DNA from: Mesorhizobium jarvisii
Lineage (GTDB): Bacteria > Pseudomonadota > Alphaproteobacteria > Rhizobiales > Rhizobiaceae
NCBI RefSeq assembly: GCF_003601985.1
Contig: NZ_QZXA01000009.1
Coordinates: 279,070 to 343,069, forward strand
Length of the DNA: 64,000 nt
Direction: 5' to 3'
How positions within the stretch are numbered: position 1 is the stretch's first letter; each line of letters opens with the position of its first letter. A program made the translations under genes and the position numbers. The notes under the pieces are model-generated. The model was not told where the DNA came from. It saw only the letters and a list, made by a program, of their open reading frames with translations, and did no database searches. This document shows positions 49,503 through 58,184 of this stretch, piece by piece.

Positions 49503-50173
49503 TGACGGGCAAGCTCACCATTGCCGTCATGCAGCCATACTTCTTCCCCTATGCGGGTTATTTCCGCCTGATGGCCGCGAGCGACATCTTCGTTGTTTTC
49601 GACGATGTTCAGTTCGCGCGCCGGGGAAGGGTGCACCGCTGCGAAATGACGCCGGGACACTGGCTGACATTGCCGGTTGCGCCGATGCCTTTCGACGCGC
49701 TGATAAAGGACCTGCGCTGGGCGAACGATGCCCGAACCACCTTGGACAAGCGGCTGGCTGTCTTCGGCCTGCCAGGCCAAGCGCGGACGACAGCGGCAGA
49801 GCAGATCAACGGCCACCTGACCGGGGCCCTTGGCGACGTGACAGATTTTCTCGAGGAGGGCCTTCGGCTAACGGCCGATGCGCTTCAGCTCAGACCGGAT
49901 GTCGTACGCAGCTCCCGCCTCGGCATCGATCCTGCCTTGCGTGCACAAGCCCGCGTGATCGCCATCGTTCAGGCACTTGGCGGCCAGCGCTACATCAATG
50001 CTCCAGGCGGACGTAGCCTTTATTCACGCGATGCCTTTCAGCAGGCAGGTATAGATCTTCGATTTCTCGTGCCCTATGCAGGAAGGTTCCCGCACATCTT
50101 GCCTGCCTTGTTAGGCAACGGCCTTGCCGATCTTCGCGATGATATCCGAAAGACGTGCCAATTGGCCAATTGA
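49502..50173 (+). CDS. WbqC-family protein
   Basis: A 223-residue WbqC-like protein. The opening TIAVMQPYFFPYAGYFRLMA and VVFDDVQFARRGRVHR are the family signature. Other features are GHWLTLPVAPM and DIRKTCQLAN at the end. WbqC genes occur in O-antigen, nonulosonate and other amino-sugar clusters; the exact activity is not firmly known. The start is a GTG that overlaps the preceding stop by 1 nt. It is the last gene of the cluster, convergent with the DEAD-box helicase gene. Confidence 0.88.
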   Translation: MTGKLTIAVMQPYFFPYAGYFRLMAASDIFVVFDDVQFARRGRVHRCEMTPGHWLTLPVAPMPFDALIKDLRWANDARTTLDKRLAVFGLPGQARTTAAEQINGHLTGALGDVTDFLEEGLRLTADALQLRPDVVRSSRLGIDPALRAQARVIAIVQALGGQRYINAPGGRSLYSRDAFQQAGIDLRFLVPYAGRFPHILPALLGNGLADLRDDIRKTCQLAN

Positions 50174-50215
50174 TCGTTTGCCGATCACTTGGCGGCTATT
50201 TCAAGCTTGGCCCAG

Positions 50216-51868
50216 TCAGACCTTGGCGACGATGCGCATGAAGGCCGGCATGTCGTCGCCGAAGCCAACGGTGGTGTCGTTGTCTTCCTGGTGGCGATGG
50301 CGGGCAGGACGACTGTTGTCTCGCTGCGGCCTGGTGTCACCGCGTTCCGGTGCCCGCTGTTCGTTGCGATCGGAGGATTTGCGTTCGGTGTTTTCCGAAC
50401 GGATCGCCTCCTTGCGTGCGCGCCGCTCGCCGATATCGGCGACGGCCGTCGCAGCCACATCGGGCTGTTCTTGCTGTGCGACCACGGTCGAGGCGTCTTC
50501 CCCGGTGTGTCTGGCACGGCGTTCGCCGCCCTTCTTGCGCTCGCCTCTGTCCTTGCGATCGTCGTCCTTGCGGCCGGCGCGACGCGGCGCGCCTTTGCCA
50601 CGGCGCGGAGCATCGTCCTCACCGCCTTCGCTGGCCACGACCGTCGACAGGTCACCGTCATGCCATTCGATCTTGTTGCCGATCAGCCGTTCGATGGCGT
50701 CGATGTATTTGGTGTCGGACTTCGTCGCGATGGTGAAGGACTTGCCGGAGCGACCGGCACGGCCGGTACGGCCGATGCGGTGGACATAGTCCTCGGCATG
50801 GATCGGCACATCGTAGTTGAAGACATGGCTGACATCGGGGATGTCGAGGCCGCGCGCGGCGACGTCCGATGCCACGAGGTAGCGCAGCTTGCCATCACGG
50901 AAATTGGCCAACATCTGCATGCGGGCGCGCTGGTCCATGTCGCCATGCAGGGCGCCGGCATCGAAATCATGCTTCAGCAGCGAGCGGAACAGCTCCGACA
51001 CTTCGACCTTGCGGTTGCAGAAGATGATGGCGTTCTTCAACTCAGCGTCTTCGGCCTTGATGAGGTTGCGCAACGTCTCGCGCTTGTCCCAAGGCTTCGA
51101 TCCTGATTTGACCAGCCGCTGGATGATGTTGGTGGCGGCCGACGCGGCCTTCGAAACTTCGACGCGCACCGGCGCGTGCAGAAACTTTTCGGTCAGCTTG
51201 GTGATTTCCGGCGGCATGGTCGCCGAGAAGAACAGCGTCTGCCGGGTGAACGGGATCATCTCGCAAATGCGCTCGATATCGGGAATGAAGCCCATGTCGA
51301 GCATCCGGTCGGCCTCGTCGATGACGAGGATCTCGACGCCGTTGAGCAGAAGCTTGCCGCGCTCGCGATGGTCGAGCAGGCGGCCAGGCGTCGCGATCAG
51401 CACGTCGGCGCCGCGCTCCAGCTTCTTGTCCTGCTCGTCGAACGACACGCCGCCGATCAGAAGCGCGATGTTGAGCTTGTGGTTCTTGCCGTATTTGACG
51501 AAGTTTTCCTCGACCTGCGCGGCAAGCTCGCGCGTCGGTTCGAGAATCAGCGTGCGCGGCATGCGGGCGCGGGCGCGGCCCTTTTCCAGCCGGGTCAGCA
51601 TCGGCAGCACGAAGGAGGCTGTCTTGCCGGTGCCGGTCTGGGCTATGCCCAGCACGTCCTTGCCGAGCAAGGCGTGCGGGATGGCACCGGCCTGGATCGG
51701 TGTCGGCTGCGTGTAGCCGGCATCGGTAACTGCGGAAAGCACCTTCGGCGACAGGCCGAGGTCTGAAAAGGTCAACGCTTCTTGAGCGATCGTGGTGTCT
51801 GAGGACAAGTGTTGTTGTCTTTGGCTGGTTCGGGGAGGCGCAACGTTATTCGTCGCGGCAAGCGCCAC
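50216..51868 (-). CDS. DEAD-box ATP-dependent RNA helicase (RhlE-type)
   Basis: ATP-dependent RNA unwinding in cold response, ribosome assembly or degradosome work. It has 550 residues with all motifs: Q motif (TQPTPIQAGAIP), AQTGTGKTASF (Walker A), VIDEADRMLDMGF (DEAD), FSATMPPEI (SAT) and HRIGRTGRAGRSG (motif VI). A basic, low-complexity C-terminal tail (about 400-550, RRAGRKDDDRKDRGERKKGG) binds RNA in related enzymes. The longest frame starts at a GTG (51868); TTG codons at 51808 or 51775 are plausible starts because conservation begins near TFSDLGLSPKVL. Stop codon in GTC-TGA. Confidence 0.93.
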   Translation of the reverse strand: MALAATNNVAPPRTSQRQQHLSSDTTIAQEALTFSDLGLSPKVLSAVTDAGYTQPTPIQAGAIPHALLGKDVLGIAQTGTGKTASFVLPMLTRLEKGRARARMPRTLILEPTRELAAQVEENFVKYGKNHKLNIALLIGGVSFDEQDKKLERGADVLIATPGRLLDHRERGKLLLNGVEILVIDEADRMLDMGFIPDIERICEMIPFTRQTLFFSATMPPEITKLTEKFLHAPVRVEVSKAASAATNIIQRLVKSGSKPWDKRETLRNLIKAEDAELKNAIIFCNRKVEVSELFRSLLKHDFDAGALHGDMDQRARMQMLANFRDGKLRYLVASDVAARGLDIPDVSHVFNYDVPIHAEDYVHRIGRTGRAGRSGKSFTIATKSDTKYIDAIERLIGNKIEWHDGDLSTVVASEGGEDDAPRRGKGAPRRAGRKDDDRKDRGERKKGGERRARHTGEDASTVVAQQEQPDVAATAVADIGERRARKEAIRSENTERKSSDRNEQRAPERGDTRPQRDNSRPARHRHQEDNDTTVGFGDDMPAFMRIVAKV

Positions 51869-52000
51869 GCGCTTGCAAGATTGGCATTGCGATTAGGCGC
51901 AAGTCCGCGATTTGTCAACAGAAACGGGCGGGATTGGCGCGATTGTGAAGCTGTAACCTTAATCGCGATGCTTAATCCGGCCGCTTGTCTCTGTGTCGGC

Positions 52001-52774
52001 TCAGTAACGGAACTGCTCAGCAAGGATGCGCTCGTTCCAGGAGTGATTGGGGTCGAACAGCAAGGTTGCCGTCGCCGCCGGCGACTCCCGCACCGTTACC
52101 GAGGTCACCGCCTTGACCTCCGTATGGTCCGCCGCGGCGTTTACCGGCCGCTTTTCCGGCTCCAGAATATCGAAGCGCACGGTCGCCTTGTTGGAGAGCA
52201 ATGCGCCACGCCAGCGGCGCGGGCGAAACGGGCTGACCGGCGTCAGTGCCAGGAGCGGCGCGTCGAGCGGCAGAATCGGGCCATGCGCTGAAAGATTGTA
52301 GGCGGTGGATCCGGCCGGTGTCGCGATCATGACGCCATCGCAGCTGAGTTCCTCGAGCCGTATCTGGTCATCGACGCTGATGCGGATCTTGGCCGTCTGG
52401 TAGGATTGCCGCCACAGCGCAACCTCGTTGATCGCCAGCGCCGAGACGGTTTCGCCTTCCGAGGTGACGGCCAGCATTTCCAGCGGCCGGATGGTTTCGG
52501 CGACCGCGGCCGCGATACGCTCGGTGAGCCCTCCGGAACGGTACTCATTCATCAGGAACCCGATGGTGCCACGGTTCATGCCGTAGACCTTCTTTCCCGT
52601 TCCCATCGTGTCGCGCAAGGTCTGCAGCAGGAAGCCGTCGCCGCCCAGGGCCACCACAACCGCGGCCTCGGCGACCGAACACTGGCCATAGCGCGCCGAC
52701 AGACTTTCCAGCGCCGCCTTGGCGTCTGCTGTGTCGGACGAGACGAAGGCGATGCTGTTGGCGGCTGTGCTCAT
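52001..52774 (-). CDS. nadK: NAD kinase
   Basis: Phosphorylates NAD to NADP with ATP or polyphosphate. The 257-residue length fits. The catalytic GGDG motif is in VVALGGDGFLLQTLRD (about residues 43-58), and the NE/D-like MNRGTIGFLMNEYR and CDGVMIATPAGSTAYNLSA segments are clear family signatures. It lies 132 nt downstream of the helicase start, both read leftward but separately promoted in appearance. Confidence 0.94.
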   Translation of the reverse strand: MSTAANSIAFVSSDTADAKAALESLSARYGQCSVAEAAVVVALGGDGFLLQTLRDTMGTGKKVYGMNRGTIGFLMNEYRSGGLTERIAAAVAETIRPLEMLAVTSEGETVSALAINEVALWRQSYQTAKIRISVDDQIRLEELSCDGVMIATPAGSTAYNLSAHGPILPLDAPLLALTPVSPFRPRRWRGALLSNKATVRFDILEPEKRPVNAAADHTEVKAVTSVTVRESPAATATLLFDPNHSWNERILAEQFRY

Positions 52775-53528
52775 GGCTCCCCGATCGCGACCGATTGGCG
52801 GCGGCAGTCTGGCCGCATCCGCGCCGGGGTAGCACGGGGTGGGCAGGTCTGCAAAGAGAGCCGTTGTGCCGGCACGCTAGGCATGCCGCGCGGGCATCGG
52901 CCGAACCTGCGGATCGCGCTTCATGACAGGGCACGAGCGAATGTGATGGTTAAGGCGGGGCTTAAAGTCTCGTAAAGGCGGAACGATCATGTTAGCCGGC
53001 ATGAATGGCGTGGGGGCGCCCGCAGCACCGCTGTATCCTTTGGGATGCCAAAAGGACGTTGCGGCAGTTTTGTTTTGTGCGCATGCCTCCTCCGGGGACA
53101 CGCACCAGCCAGACGAGGCCGACATATTGCCGGTAGCACGCCTGATCATCGTCTTTGTCATGCTGGGTAGCTTCGCCCTGGTCTTCGCCGAGCTTGTGCG
53201 CCAGTCGGAAAATATGAGCATGAGACCGCTGCCGACAGCGTCGCGCTGCGGCGATGCCGCCGGAATGCCTTGCCCGCAACGGGCACTGTAGGTCGCCGGA
53301 ATACGCCATTCGTCTGTAGATACCGCCGACGCTCGGCCGATCCCGAGCGACAGTTTCATGCTTGGGCGACCGGAGCCCTGGCTGGCGCAAGTTTGATCGT
53401 TGCAATTGCGGCATCGACGAAAGCACTGGTAGAAGGCGTGTCCTATCCGGATAGGATCCTGTTCCCGTCGTTTTGGGAAACAAGCGTTGCGGCGCGTTGA
53501 CCGGCCGTGTTTCTGAAGGGGAGCGCGC
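52775..53528. other. 754-bp region with little coding support
   Basis: Between nadK and the UDP-glucuronate decarboxylase-like gene. A 100-codon open frame at 52989-53291 (plus strand) contains one hydrophobic segment, ARLIIVFVMLGSFALVFAEL. A start inside it may encode a tiny single-pass membrane protein, but no ribosome site decides this. A 16-bp perfect palindrome lies at 53441-53456. The other long frames here are shadows on the opposite strand. Confidence 0.45.
53441..53456. promoter_or_regulatory. 16-bp perfect palindrome upstream of the decarboxylase-like gene
   Basis: TCCTATCC-GGATAGGA, a perfect inverted repeat about 72 bp before the ATG at 53529. Size and position suit a dimeric regulator's operator; no regulator is known to bind it. 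Confidence 0.45.
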
Positions 53529-54500
53529 ATGCCGCACAGCGTGTTGGTTTCTGGTGGCTGCGGCTTTCTCGGCTCCCATCTTGTCGATCGTCTGCTGCTG
53601 CGTGAGGATCTGGAAACGCTGGTCATCGTCGACAATCTGTGGACCGGATCGCGCGACAACATTGCCCATGTCTCGGACCCGCGGCTCAGCTTGCGGATTG
53701 CCGATGCCGAAAGCTTCACGACCAGCCAGCATTTCGATGAGATCATCCATCTGGCGTCACCGGCTTCGCCCGTATGGTACATGCGCGAGCCGGCGCGCAC
53801 GATCAAAGCCAATATAGGCGGCGCGCTCAATCTTCTGTCGCTGCTCAGGCCCGGCGGTCGCTTCTGCTTCGCCTCGACCTCGGAAGTCTATGGCGATCCC
53901 CTGATGTCGCCGCAACCGGAGAGCTACCGGGGATCCGTGGACTGCACCGGGCCACGGGCCTCCTATGACGAGAGCAAGCGCTGCACCGAGGCGCTGCTTT
54001 TCGAAGAGCAACGCGTCAGCGGGCTCGATGTGCGCGTCGTCAGGCTGTTCAACACCTATGGGCCGCGAACGCGCATCGATGACGGCCGCGCCGTTTCGAA
54101 TTTTGTCTGCCAAGCCCTGACCACGGGAATCCTGACCGTCCATGGCGACGGCTCCCAATCGCGCAGTTGGGGGTATGTGGACGATATCGTCGATGGCCTG
54201 GAACGTTTCTTTTGGCGCGACAGCATCGCATACCGAGGACCCCTGAACATCGGCAACAATCGCGAGGTTTCGGTTCTCGGTATCGCGAAATTCGTCTGCT
54301 CGCTTGTTCCTGGCAGCCGCATCGAACACCGTGCGCCAATTCCGCAGGATCCGACAAACCGCTGCCCGGACTTGACCCTGGTAAGGCAGGTTCTTCCCGG
54401 ATGGGAGGCGACGACCGGCTATCAGGAAGGGATCCGGCGCACCTTCGAGTGGTACCGGCGACGGATTGTGACTGAGGACAGATCGGCGGCAAACGCCTGA
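53529..54500 (+). CDS. UDP-glucuronate decarboxylase (UDP-xylose synthase)-like SDR protein
   Basis: A 323-residue extended short-chain dehydrogenase. The N-terminal glycine motif is VSGGCGFLGSHLV, then IIHLASPASPVWYM, FASTSEVYGDPLMSPQPESY and the catalytic ASYDESKR (Tyr146, Lys150). These match UDP-glucuronate decarboxylases, which make UDP-xylose, more than UDP-glucose 4-epimerases. Specificity is inferred. UDP-xylose or related sugars feed surface polysaccharide, which fits the sugar-modification cluster 3 kb away. A 16-bp palindrome lies upstream. Confidence 0.85.
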   Translation: MPHSVLVSGGCGFLGSHLVDRLLLREDLETLVIVDNLWTGSRDNIAHVSDPRLSLRIADAESFTTSQHFDEIIHLASPASPVWYMREPARTIKANIGGALNLLSLLRPGGRFCFASTSEVYGDPLMSPQPESYRGSVDCTGPRASYDESKRCTEALLFEEQRVSGLDVRVVRLFNTYGPRTRIDDGRAVSNFVCQALTTGILTVHGDGSQSRSWGYVDDIVDGLERFFWRDSIAYRGPLNIGNNREVSVLGIAKFVCSLVPGSRIEHRAPIPQDPTNRCPDLTLVRQVLPGWEATTGYQEGIRRTFEWYRRRIVTEDRSAANA

Positions 54501-54832
54501 AATGCCGAAATTCTGGGCGGTCATACCGAGCGCGAAAGAGATACCCGTGCCGCCTGCCATTCCGGTCTCAGCTTGCTGCGTTGTCCAGGACAACTGGGCC
54601 AGCCGCGGCAATGTCCGCGAAAAGATATTGACTGTATAGTTAGTTATAAATAATCGTAACGCAGACGACCAAGTCGGCCAGCTGGCATTCCGCCGGTGAA
54701 TGGCCGCGAAAAGGGGAATATTTTGACAGCCAGCCGGCCCGCCTTGGGCCGAAGGGCACAGCCAGGCTTGTTCATCAGCAGGAGACGGACCGAGGCGGCG
54801 ACGCGGCCGGTCCCAACAATGGGAGCACTAGC
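54501..54832. other. 332-bp promoter region before the PotD-like gene
   Basis: No gene is supported. It contains a conspicuous AT-rich patch (about 54626-54660) with TTGACT and TATAGTTAGTTATA, which could be a promoter for the downstream binding-protein gene, and GC-rich sequence elsewhere. No operator match to the TetR palindromes at 62796 was seen here. Confidence 0.5.
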
Positions 54833-55867
54833 ATGAACTGGAAACTGACCGCGGCGGCCGTCGGGCTGTCGCTGCTCGCCGCAACCGGTGTTGCCCGCGC
54901 CGATGGCGAACTCAACATCTACAATTGGGGCAACTACACCAGCCCTGACCTCATCAAGAAGTTCGAGGAGACCTACAAGGTCAAGGTCACCGTCACCGAC
55001 TATGATTCCAACGACACCGCATTGGCCAAGGTTCGCCAGGGTGCGTCCGGCTATGACATCGTCGTGCCGTCGGCCAGCGTCGTGCCGGTCTGGATCAGCG
55101 AAGGCCTGCTCCTGGAGACCGAACCCAACAAGATGGAGAATTTCAAGAATGTCGATCCGCGATGGGTCGACGTTCCCTTCGATCCGGGCCGCAAATACAC
55201 TGTTACGTGGCAGTGGGGCACGACAGGCATTTCGGTGAACAAGTCGGTGTATTCCGGCGACCCGAACACCTCGGCGATTTTCCTCGACCCGCCGCCGGAG
55301 CTTGTCGGCAAGATCAATGTCGTGCCCGAAATGGGGGACATCATGTTCCTCGCCATCGCCTATGAGGGCGGCAAATATTGCACCAACGATATGCAGGTAC
55401 TGAAGAAGGTGCACGACAAGCTGGTCGAGGCCAAGGCGAAATGGCTCTCGCTCGACTACGCGGCCGTCGACGGCCTGGGCAGGGGCGACATTGCCGCCGG
55501 CGTCAACTGGAACGGCATTTCGCTGCGCCAGCGGCTGCAGAACGACAAGATCGTCTACGGCTATCCCAAGGAAGGTTTTCCGATCTGGATGGACAATGTC
55601 GCCGTGCTCAAGGACGCCAAGAATGTCGAGAACGCCAAGCTGTTCCAGAATTTCATCATGGATCCGAAGAATGCCGCGATGATCTCGGCTTTCGCCCGCT
55701 ACGCCAACGGCATCAAGGGGTCCGAGGCTTTCATGCCGGACGACATGAAGACGGCGCCGGAAGTGGACGTTCCGGCTGAATTTGCCGCCAAGGGCCAGTT
55801 CATGCCGGCCTGTCCATCGGATGTGCAGGCGCTCTATACGAAGATCTGGACCGACCTCCAGAAATAG
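54833..55867 (+). CDS. PotD/PotF-like periplasmic polyamine-type binding protein
   Basis: A 344-residue substrate-binding protein of the spermidine/putrescine class. The signal peptide is about residues 1-23 (LSLLAATGVARA, cleavage near ARA-DG). The mature protein begins GELNIYNWGNYTSPDLIKKF, matching PotD's NxYNW opening. Its ligand may be a polyamine or related amine. No permease or ATPase follows it here; those genes lie in the facing operon, which has its own binding protein. It is followed by an amidase after 93 nt. Confidence 0.9.
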   Translation: MNWKLTAAAVGLSLLAATGVARADGELNIYNWGNYTSPDLIKKFEETYKVKVTVTDYDSNDTALAKVRQGASGYDIVVPSASVVPVWISEGLLLETEPNKMENFKNVDPRWVDVPFDPGRKYTVTWQWGTTGISVNKSVYSGDPNTSAIFLDPPPELVGKINVVPEMGDIMFLAIAYEGGKYCTNDMQVLKKVHDKLVEAKAKWLSLDYAAVDGLGRGDIAAGVNWNGISLRQRLQNDKIVYGYPKEGFPIWMDNVAVLKDAKNVENAKLFQNFIMDPKNAAMISAFARYANGIKGSEAFMPDDMKTAPEVDVPAEFAAKGQFMPACPSDVQALYTKIWTDLQK

Positions 55868-55960
55868 CGTCGCCGGACCAACCCACCACAGTCATCGGGC
55901 CGCAGCGCGGTCCGGCACCCTCCATGCCAGGTGCGGTCTCGCGATCGCAGGAGATTTCCG

Positions 55961-57388
55961 ATGTCCGATCTCGACCTCTGCTACATGCCGGCCCATGAGG
56001 CGCTGCGGCTGTTCAAGGCGAAGAAACTCTCGCCCGTCGAATTGATGCAGGCCACGATTCGCCGCGCCGAAGCCACCAGATCGGCGATCAACTGCTTCAC
56101 CTTCACGCATTTCGAAGAGGCGATGAAGCTGGCCGCCAGGGTCGAGGCGAAATACGCCAGGGGCGCCAGGACCGGCGCGCTGGAAGGCCTGCCGATCGGC
56201 ATCAAGGATGAGAGCTACATCAAGGGCAAGCCGACCTCGCACGGCTCGCTGCTGTCCAGGGATGCCGTGGGCGGCCACACCTCGACAATGAACGAGCGCA
56301 TCATGAAGGCCGGCGGCATCGTGCATGCCCGCACGGCGACGCCGGAATTCAGCTGCGCGGGCTACACCTGGTCGAAGCGGTGGGGCGTCACCCGCAATCC
56401 ATGGAATCGCGATTTTACGCCGGGCGGTTCGTCGGGTGGTGCTGCGGCAACGCTCGCTTCGGGAACATCATCGATCGCCACCGGTTCGGATATTGCCGGA
56501 TCGATCCGCATTCCGGCCTCGGCCTGCGGTCTCGTCGGCTACAAGCCGCCTTACGGCCGCAATCCCGACGAGCCGCCCTTCAACCTCGATTTCTACTGCC
56601 ACACCGGGCCGCTGGCGCGAAACGTCAGGGATGCCATCCTGCTGCAGAACGTCATGGCGGGACCGAGCCCGCTCGACATCGCCACGCTGCGTCCCAAGCT
56701 GCGCCTGCCCCTCGACTACAAGCCGATCAAAGGCTGGAAGATTGCCTTTTCGATGGATCTCGGCTCCTTCGAGGTCGACCCCGACGTGCGCACGAACACG
56801 CTCGCCGCCTGCGATGTGTTCCGCTCGCTCGGCGCCACGGTCGAGGAAGTCGATCTTGGCTGGGACGGCGGGGTGCTCAAGGCTGGAATGGCCTATCTCG
56901 AGCACCTGTTCGGCGCGTCGCTGTCGCAACTGCTTGCGGAGCACGCCAGCGACATGACCAGCTATGCCCGGCGCTTTGCCGAGGACGGGCAAAAGTCCAA
57001 GGCCACCGACTTCGTCGCGACACTGGACGTGGCGGCGAGGATGTACCAGACGCTCGGCCCGCTGCTGGAGACCTATAATGTGCTGATCTGCCCGACAAAC
57101 GCGCTGCCCGCGGTACCGGCGGAGTTCGACCAGACCAGGGACAGGGTGGAGATCAACGGCAGGGAGGTGAACCCTTCGCTGGGCTGGGTGATGACGACGC
57201 CGTTCAACATGCTGAGCCGTTGCCCGGTTCTCTCCATACCGTCGGGCCGCGCCGCCAGCGGCGTGCCGACAGGCATCCAGATCGTCGGCCGCACCTATAG
57301 CGACGCCGATGTCTTCCGGGCCGGACTGGCCTATGAAACGGCTCGGGGGCAATGGTATGGGAACACCGGGACACGCCCGTCGCTCTGA
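55961..57388 (+). CDS. Amidase-signature family hydrolase
   Basis: A 475-residue enzyme of the AS family. The catalytic Lys is in GLPIGIKDESYIKG (about residue 79). The cis-Ser region is TPGGSSGGAAATLASG, and the nucleophilic Ser is in GSDIAGSIRIPASACGLVG. Members hydrolyse amide bonds of varied substrates such as indole-acetamide, aryl amides and allophanate. The substrate is unknown but the neighbouring polyamine-type binding protein suggests an N-acylated amine or amide. Start at 55961 (MSDLDLCYMP). A TetR gene follows. Confidence 0.92.
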   Translation: MSDLDLCYMPAHEALRLFKAKKLSPVELMQATIRRAEATRSAINCFTFTHFEEAMKLAARVEAKYARGARTGALEGLPIGIKDESYIKGKPTSHGSLLSRDAVGGHTSTMNERIMKAGGIVHARTATPEFSCAGYTWSKRWGVTRNPWNRDFTPGGSSGGAAATLASGTSSIATGSDIAGSIRIPASACGLVGYKPPYGRNPDEPPFNLDFYCHTGPLARNVRDAILLQNVMAGPSPLDIATLRPKLRLPLDYKPIKGWKIAFSMDLGSFEVDPDVRTNTLAACDVFRSLGATVEEVDLGWDGGVLKAGMAYLEHLFGASLSQLLAEHASDMTSYARRFAEDGQKSKATDFVATLDVAARMYQTLGPLLETYNVLICPTNALPAVPAEFDQTRDRVEINGREVNPSLGWVMTTPFNMLSRCPVLSIPSGRAASGVPTGIQIVGRTYSDADVFRAGLAYETARGQWYGNTGTRPSL

Positions 57389-57476
57389 GCGATTTTCGGG
57401 ATCAGCCGGCGTGGCACATGGCAAGGCAATCTGTGCGGCGGGATATTCCGCCGTGGGTCCGAAAGGCCTGACGAAA

Positions 57477-58178
57477 ATGGCGCAACGCAAGGCAACCGCA
57501 AAGCCGGAGAAACGCAAGCTCGCGACGACCAAGGGCGCGGCAAACGATGCCGCGCCGCCCAAGGACCGCCGACGCGAGCGCGGCGAAGCCAGCGTACAGC
57601 GCATCATCGACGCCACGATCGAGCTGATCGCGGAGGAGGGCCTGGCAAGCCTCACCATGCAGCGTATCGCCGAACATGTCGGCTCGTCCAATGCGCTGGT
57701 CGTCTTTCATTTCCGCAGCAAGGAAAACCTTTTCCGCGCCGTGCTTCAGTATCTCAGCGATCAGTATGACGCGCTGTGGATCAGCCTGGTGCGGGCGCCC
57801 GGCCTGTCGCCGGTCGAACGGCTGCTGGGCGCCGTCGATTGTGCGCAGCGTTTCGCCCGGCAGCATCCCAAATGGGTGTCGGTCTTTGTCGTGTTCTCAA
57901 GCGACCGCAAGAGCATGCAGATCTACAACGAGATCGGCCTGCCGAGCGATCTCGCCTACACCGCCGAAGCGCGCGAACTGCTGATCGAGATTTCGCGCGG
58001 CGCAGGGTATACCGGTGTCGACATCAACACCTTGTCGGAGAGCCTGAATTATCTGGTTCACGGCGCATGGTACTGGGACCATCTGAACCCGTCGAGCCGC
58101 GACACCAATGTGCTGCGCAAGACCATGCTGCTCCTGCTGCATCAGGCATTTCCGCGGCATTTTGAATTGATGCCGTAG
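57477..58178 (+). CDS. TetR-family transcriptional regulator (BetI-like)
   Basis: A 233-residue repressor. The basic, disordered-looking N-terminus (about 1-35) precedes the HTH domain, VQRIIDATIELIAEEGLASL with TMQRIAEHVGSSNALVVFHF (about 40-86). The C-terminal ligand domain resembles BetI-type TetR_C_6. It probably controls the binding-protein/amidase genes upstream. Start at 57477 is internal to a longer frame and chosen because the conserved domain follows it. It is convergent with the MBL gene (6-nt gap). Confidence 0.88.
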   Translation: MAQRKATAKPEKRKLATTKGAANDAAPPKDRRRERGEASVQRIIDATIELIAEEGLASLTMQRIAEHVGSSNALVVFHFRSKENLFRAVLQYLSDQYDALWISLVRAPGLSPVERLLGAVDCAQRFARQHPKWVSVFVVFSSDRKSMQIYNEIGLPSDLAYTAEARELLIEISRGAGYTGVDINTLSESLNYLVHGAWYWDHLNPSSRDTNVLRKTMLLLLHQAFPRHFELMP

Positions 58179-58184
58179 CTGTTC

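Noticed and set aside
52992..53750. A 252-codon minus-strand frame in the sparse region
   Set aside because: It overlaps the start of the decarboxylase-like gene on the other strand and shows no domain or ribosome site.
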